From NCBI RefSeq assembly GCF_900105245.1, contig NZ_FNSZ01000001.1, positions 5,392,001-5,456,000 of the forward strand: DNA of 64,000 nucleotides, written 5' to 3'. The translations under genes were made by a program, and so were the position numbers. The notes beneath the pieces are model-generated. The model had not been told where the DNA came from. It saw nothing but the letters and a program-made list of their open reading frames with translations, and made no database searches. The DNA is from Streptomyces sp. 1222.5. GTDB taxonomy: Bacteria > Actinomycetota > Actinomycetes > Streptomycetales > Streptomycetaceae. Shown piece by piece: positions 60,311-64,000 of the stretch; the stretch's first letter is position 1; each line of letters starts with the position of its first letter.

Positions 60311-60924
60311 GCCGCACCTCGCGGGGTGAGGACTCCGTCGGCCATGGCGTAGTGGCTGTCGGCCTGCGCGGCGACCGCGGGATCGTGCGTCACCAGGATC
60401 ACGGCCGTGCCCTGAGAGCGTGCCAGGTCGAGGAACTCCCGCAGTACGGCGGCGGCGTTGGCGCTGTCCAGCGATCCGGTCGGCTCGTCGGCGAAGACCA
60501 CCGCCGGGCGGTGCACCAGGGCCCGGGCGACCGCGACACGCTGACTCTGACCGCCCGACACCTGTGAGGGCCGACGCTCGCGCAGCTCGCCCAGACCGAG
60601 CCGGTCCAGTACCCGGCCGGCTTCCGCCAGGGCGTGCTTCTTGCTCCGCCCGGCCAGACGCAGCGGCAGGGCCGCGTTCTCCTCGACGGTCAGCTCGGGC
60701 AGCAGCTCGCCGTACTGGAAGACGAAGCCGAAGCGCTCACGGCGCAGCGCACTCATCTCCTCGTCGGGGAGCTCGCCGAGTACGCGCCCGTCGAACCGCA
60801 CCTGGCCGCGCGCGGCGGGCAGAACCCCGGCCAGGCAGTACAGAAGCGAGGATTTGCCGGAGCCGCTCTGCCCGGTGACCGCCGCGACCTCGCCGGGCGC
60901 GACGGAGAGATGAGCACCGTGCAC
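60307..60924 (-). CDS. ABC transporter ATPase (LolD/MacB-type) with abnormal start
   Basis: ATPase partner of the FtsX permease. Walker A GQSGSGKSS, Q-loop FVFQYGELLP, signature VSGGQSQRVAVARAL, Walker B VVFADEPTGSLD and H-loop VTHDPAV are intact, so it should hydrolyse ATP. The only normal start codon is the GTG at 60924, but this removes the first strands of the fold. Coding-like sequence continues 21 codons further (ISALGVDLFYGSRRAVHG) up to 60987, where GGGGGA is correctly spaced from ATC, not ATG. The true protein is probably about 226 aa, started at ATC, or the start is mutated. The stop overlaps the permease start by 4 bases. Confidence 0.85.
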   Translation of the reverse strand: MHGAHLSVAPGEVAAVTGQSGSGKSSLLYCLAGVLPAARGQVRFDGRVLGELPDEEMSALRRERFGFVFQYGELLPELTVEENAALPLRLAGRSKKHALAEAGRVLDRLGLGELRERRPSQVSGGQSQRVAVARALVHRPAVVFADEPTGSLDSANAAAVLREFLDLARSQGTAVILVTHDPAVAAQADSHYAMADGVLTPRGAA

Positions 60925-61008
60925 GGCCCGCCTACTGCCGTAGAAGAGGTCGACTCCGAGGGCGGAGATGATGTGTGAGCTGCTGATGTCTTCCCCCAGG
61001 AATACCGG

Positions 61009-61037
61009 CCGGGCCCAGGCACGACGCCTGGGCCCGG
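61009..61037. terminator. GC hairpin upstream of the ABC operon
   Basis: A 12-bp perfect stem (61009-61020 with 61026-61037) with a 5-base loop lies between the secreted-protein remnant and the ABC ATPase. On the plus strand it is followed by TTTCG. It may end transcripts from the remnant. Confidence 0.6.
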
Positions 61038-61054
61038 TTTCGCCGTCCCGTCGA

Positions 61055-61291
61055 TCACGGGCGCTTGTAGTGCTTGGTCACCGAGCAGTTGTCGGGGTGG
61101 AGCGATCCCTTGTCACGGCAGACGCGTAGGTAGGCGTTGACGGCGTGGCGCTCGGCGCCGTCCCAGTTGTAGTACACGTTGTGCCCGTCACCGTTGTCGG
61201 CGTCCTGGAGCTTGCCCTTCCATTGGCGTGCGTGTCGGGAGATAGCTGTGGCGCGATTAGTCGCCCGAGATGACGAGTGACGGGTGCGGTA
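61055..61291 (-). pseudogene. 3' remnant of a small secreted protein gene
   Basis: A minus-strand frame ends at the TGA 61055-61057 and encodes RHARQWKGKLQDADNG, NVYYNWDGAERHAV and a C-terminal VCRDKGSLHPDNCSVTKHY. Such Cys-containing tails are common at the ends of small secreted Streptomyces proteins. There is no ATG, GTG with RBS, or signal peptide; the frame is stopped by TAG at 61292-61294. It looks like the surviving 3' part of a broken gene. An exon-like short functional peptide from an internal GTG cannot be excluded. Confidence 0.55.
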
Positions 61292-61542
61292 CTAGGCTCT
61301 TCGAGTGAAAGCCGCAAATGCACGGCACACGCGGCCGACGAGGTCCCGGGGAAGCTCTGACCTCAGCCGTGACACCCGAGGCAAGGGGTCACAGGCGTCG
61401 GCCGGACCCAGGTGCCGCTCATGAGCCAGCGGCGACATCAGAAGACCGCGCCGCACACTTTCCGTCTTTCCGTGCGGTGACGGCCATCCACCTCGTGACG
61501 TCCCCGTCGGGAACGTGCGAGAGACGATGGAAGGTACTTCCC

Positions 61543-61896
61543 ATGCGAGCTACACGCACGAGGCGTCTTGTCGCGACGTCCGCAGCCGGAATTCTGCTGG
61601 CCGGCGGAGCCGCGATCGGGGCGGCGGGCACTGCCTCGGCGTCGGATCACGGCGACCACGGCTCCTACAGCGACAGCTGGGGCGGCCACAACGGCCACAA
61701 CAGCTGGTGGGACGACGATGACGACGACTACGGCGGCTACGACCACGGCGGCTATGGCGGCGACCACGGTGGCTACGACCACGGTGGCGGCGGCTACGGC
61801 GGCGACCACGGTGGTGGCGGCTACGGCGGCGGAGGCCACGATGGTGGCGGCTACGGTGGCGGCGGCCACGGCGGCGGCGGCCACGGCGGTCACTGA
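61543..61896 (+). CDS. Gly/His-rich small secreted protein
   Basis: 117-aa precursor. Signal peptide: MRATRTRRLVATSAAG, then a hydrophobic Gly/Ala stretch with cleavage after TASAS (about residue 34). The mature ~83 residues are low-complexity: an acidic DDDDDD run and repeats of GGYGGDHGG / YDHGG / GGGHGG type with about 17 His. It is presumably extracellular or wall-associated and could bind metals through the His and Asp clusters. The ATG at 61543 has GGAAGG upstream. It is flanked by the secreted-protein remnant and a convergent phosphatase. No family is recognised. Confidence 0.75.
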   Translation: MRATRTRRLVATSAAGILLAGGAAIGAAGTASASDHGDHGSYSDSWGGHNGHNSWWDDDDDDYGGYDHGGYGGDHGGYDHGGGGYGGDHGGGGYGGGGHDGGGYGGGGHGGGGHGGH

Positions 61897-61974
61897 CCCG
61901 AACACGATCTGAGGCGATGGTGCGGCCCTGCTCGCGGGGCCGCACCGTCGCGTCCGCCGACGGTCGCGCGGCCC

Positions 61975-62763
61975 CTAGGCCAGACCGGCCCCCGCCAGCA
62001 GATACGCCGTCATGGGGTCGTAGTGGCGCGGGCTCACGACGTGGTCGTCGAGCGGCACGACCACCTGCACGGTGCCCTCGGACTCGCCGAGGAACAGCGC
62101 CGGGTCGTTGCAGTCGGCGTATCCGACGGAGTCCAGGCCGTGTTGGCCCGCGTACCCGGCCCAGCCGTGGTCGGCGACGACCAGGTCCGGCAGCGGACGC
62201 CCCGCGCGCTCGAGCCCGTTCAGGATGGCGCGCATCGGCTCGCCCGAGTGGGTGTGCCACAGCGTCGCCCCGTGCTCCAGCACCGCGACGTCGGCGAACT
62301 GCATGACGTACCCCTCGTCCGTCTGCAGCCCCTCCGGGATGACCACGATCTCGCAGCCCGCGGCCCGCAGCGCGTCGGCCGTGGCCCGGTGCACGTCCAG
62401 CAGGCCGCCCGGGTGGCCGGTCGCGAACAGCACCCGCTGCTGCCCCTCCGCCGCCTTGCGCAGCCGCGCCGCCATGCGGTCCAGCGCGTCCACGGTGAGT
62501 TCGGGGTCGATGGTGTCCTGCCCGTACCGGTACTCGGGATCGTCGTTGACACCCACCCGTTCGGCCATGACCGCGAGCACGTCCTGCTCGTCCGTCCAGC
62601 GGTCGCCCAGCTCCAGGCCGAACCAGAAGTTGCGGACACCGTTGGCGAGCTGACGGTAGTGGGAGAGGTTGTTCTCGCGGGGCGTGGCGACGTCCCCCGC
62701 GATACGGGTCCTCACCAGGTGGTCGACGAGCTGGGCGCGGCTGGGTGTCCCGGATATCGGCAT
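61975..62763 (-). CDS. conserved phosphatase-family protein
   Basis: 262-aa protein that I recognise as a conserved Streptomyces protein usually labelled a phosphatase, without a well-known motif. Segments: VRNFWFGLELGDRWTDEQD, RVLFATGHPGGLLDVH, CEIVVIPEGLQTDEGY, LVVADHGWAGYAGQ and DDHVVSPRHYDP. Repeated His/Asp pairs could bind a metal. No signal or membrane segment. The ATG at 62763 (MPISGTPSRAQL) is chosen; an ATG at 62772 is in frame. It is preceded by the PucR-type gene on the same strand, 79 bp away. Confidence 0.75.
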   Translation of the reverse strand: MPISGTPSRAQLVDHLVRTRIAGDVATPRENNLSHYRQLANGVRNFWFGLELGDRWTDEQDVLAVMAERVGVNDDPEYRYGQDTIDPELTVDALDRMAARLRKAAEGQQRVLFATGHPGGLLDVHRATADALRAAGCEIVVIPEGLQTDEGYVMQFADVAVLEHGATLWHTHSGEPMRAILNGLERAGRPLPDLVVADHGWAGYAGQHGLDSVGYADCNDPALFLGESEGTVQVVVPLDDHVVSPRHYDPMTAYLLAGAGLA

Positions 62764-62842
62764 GCCTCCCATTGTGGGGCAGCGCGCCGCGGGCGTCCTC
62801 GGCATATCGCCCCGTGGGACGGGGGTCACTCGGCTCCCGCCC

Positions 62843-64000
62843 TCAGCCCCGCCGCAGCGCGAACCACAACTCCATGCGGACGTCCGCGTCGTCCAGATCG
62901 GTGTCCAACAGGGCGGCGCAGCGGGCGATCCGCTGCCGCACGGTGTTGCGGTGCACGTCCAGCGCCACCGCCGTACGGTCCCAACTGCCGTGCAGGGAGA
63001 GCCAGGTGCGCAGTGTCTCGGCGAGCGCGGCCTGCCCCGCGAGGGGAGCGAGCAGCGTGCGGGCGTGCGACTCGGCGTCCGCGCGCGGCACCAGGTCCTC
63101 CAGCGCCGGCCGGGCGGCGTGCCGGACCAGCGGGGTGCGGGTGGCGCGGGCGCGGGCGAGGGCGCGGGCCGCCTGGGTGTCGGCGGACGGCCACTCGGAC
63201 GGCTCGGCCGCGGCGCTCACCCCGAGGGTCCAGCCGGGCTGCGGTTCCGGTTCGCGCCCGGCCGGCACCAGCACGCGTACGACGTCACGGGCCAGGTCGA
63301 CCAGGGGTGAGCCCAGGGCGGCGCCGAGGGCGGAGGCGGCGACGGCGTCCGGCGCCTGGGAGTCCGGCCGCGCGTGCACGACCCGCCACCCTCCCTCCCC
63401 GCCCAGCAAGGGCGCCGCCTCCTCCGGCGGAGCCCCCAGCAGCAGCCGTACCAGGGCGGAGGACCGGGCCGCCCCGGCCCCGCTCTGGTGCTCACCGGTC
63501 AGCAGGGACAGCAGGACGGCGGCCACGGAGGCGATGGTGTGGTCGCCGGGTTCGCGCCGGGTGGTGGCCACGCCCAGTACGAAGCCCTCGCCGGCGCCGA
63601 GGGCGTAGACGGCGAGATGGGTCGGGCCGAGGGTGTCGGTGGCGGACGCCGGCAGCGGCCGGGAGGCGGCGGGAGCGCCGCCCGCCGCGTGGTCCGCGCC
63701 CACCGCGGCCGGCGGCCTGACCACCCCGGCCAGCTCCGCCAGCGCCGGCCGCACCTCCCGTGCGGCGTCCCGGCCCGCCCCCGCGACCTCCGTGCCGTCC
63801 GGCCCGTACAGCACCGCCCGCCCGCCCAGGCGCTGGGCCAGCTGCCGCAGGACGGCGGGGACCGGATCCGGGCGCGCGGCCGCCGCGGCCAGGCTCTGCT
63901 GGGCCTCGGTGACGCGCCGCAGCTCCGCCAGACGGGCCTGTGCCATCAGCTGCCACACCGCGCGGGCCACCCCGGAGAAGGTGGTCTGCGGAGGGACCTC
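62843..64000 (-). CDS. PucR-family transcriptional regulator (5' end beyond window)
   Basis: At least 386 codons of a PucR-type regulator running off the right edge. The C-terminal HTH_30 domain is clear: ETLRTWLSLHGSWDRTAVALDVHRNTVRQRIARC (in segments AETLRTWLSLHG and VALDVHRNTVRQRIA). A GGDEF-like/CdaR middle region precedes it (about 200-320, WTLGVSAAAEPSEW). The N-terminal domain is not complete. Such proteins often activate purine or amino acid catabolism genes. Its own start and promoter are outside the window. Confidence 0.88.
   Translation of the reverse strand, partial: EVPPQTTFSGVARAVWQLMAQARLAELRRVTEAQQSLAAAAARPDPVPAVLRQLAQRLGGRAVLYGPDGTEVAGAGRDAAREVRPALAELAGVVRPPAAVGADHAAGGAPAASRPLPASATDTLGPTHLAVYALGAGEGFVLGVATTRREPGDHTIASVAAVLLSLLTGEHQSGAGAARSSALVRLLLGAPPEEAAPLLGGEGGWRVVHARPDSQAPDAVAASALGAALGSPLVDLARDVVRVLVPAGREPEPQPGWTLGVSAAAEPSEWPSADTQAARALARARATRTPLVRHAARPALEDLVPRADAESHARTLLAPLAGQAALAETLRTWLSLHGSWDRTAVALDVHRNTVRQRIARCAALLDTDLDDADVRMELWFALRRG

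Noticed and set aside
61700..61896. CRISPR-like or satellite repeats
   Set aside because: The repeats are in-frame Gly/His codons of the secreted peptide, without spacers of constant length.

Overview
This 64-kb window is high-GC actinobacterial chromosome and almost certainly comes from a Streptomyces. Diagnostic content includes adpA with an in-frame TTA codon, ornA next to it, the desferrioxamine genes desEFABCD with iron boxes, the cebR-cebEFG-bglC cellobiose/cellotriose locus with CebR boxes, and a PAS-GGDEF-EAL protein of the CdgA type. From memory, the order matches the S. coelicolor SCO277x-SCO282x neighbourhood, read in the opposite direction. This is core-chromosome sequence: I see no IS element, prophage, CRISPR array, integrase or rRNA.

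Layout. (1) 1-5405: a solute-uptake/catabolic cluster with an EhuB-like binding protein (cut by the window edge), a DUF3830 protein, an amidase, a D-2-hydroxyacid dehydrogenase and two translationally coupled Asp/Glu-racemase/maleate-isomerase-type (EutA-like) enzymes. (2) 5607-10061: a luciferase-like flavin oxidoreductase, the c-di-GMP protein CdgA and a secreted M6-type protease. (3) 10070-16407, minus strand: a PAP2 lipid phosphatase followed by a coupled set consisting of an Fe-S PD-(D/E)XK nuclease, a 529-aa protein and a UPF1/DNA2-like SF1 helicase. Further down come a 122-aa protein and a prim-pol-like protein whose stop codon lies inside tRNA-Lys. (4) 16647-23128: a histidine phosphatase, an NsdA-like HTH/TPR regulator, a spermidine-synthase-like protein, a small membrane-anchored protein and an OmpR/HisKA two-component pair. 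(5) 23240-30950: a CBM2-GH18 chitinase, bglC, cebG-cebF-cebE and divergent cebR. (6) 31048-40274: tRNA-His, ornA, adpA, a small membrane protein, a universal stress protein, a YaaH-like membrane protein, glmS with a small upstream gene, a Tat-exported purple-acid-type phosphatase and a DUF4429/SHOCT protein. (7) 40305-49220: a GH20 N-acetylhexosaminidase with a DasR-type site, then desD-C-B-A, the siderophore-interacting reductase and the siderophore-binding lipoprotein, with two iron boxes. (8) 49264-57966: a leucine/isovalerate-type acyl-CoA operon (acyl-CoA dehydrogenase, HMG-CoA lyase, biotin-dependent carboxylase alpha and beta), a divergent TetR repressor with GTTAA-N6-TTAAC operators, a second acyl-CoA dehydrogenase and a TesB thioesterase. 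(9) 58019-64000: an FtsX/ATPase ABC pair whose ATPase lacks a normal start codon, a remnant of a small secreted protein, a Gly/His-rich secreted peptide, a phosphatase-family protein and a PucR-type regulator cut by the window edge.

The window links development (AdpA, CdgA, NsdA-like) with polymer feeding (cellobiose, chitin/GlcNAc, GlmS), iron acquisition and branched acyl-CoA catabolism. The best candidate for an under-described system is the coupled nuclease/529-aa/helicase set at 11429-15566. Its domain order resembles a eukaryotic Dna2 protein split over three genes.
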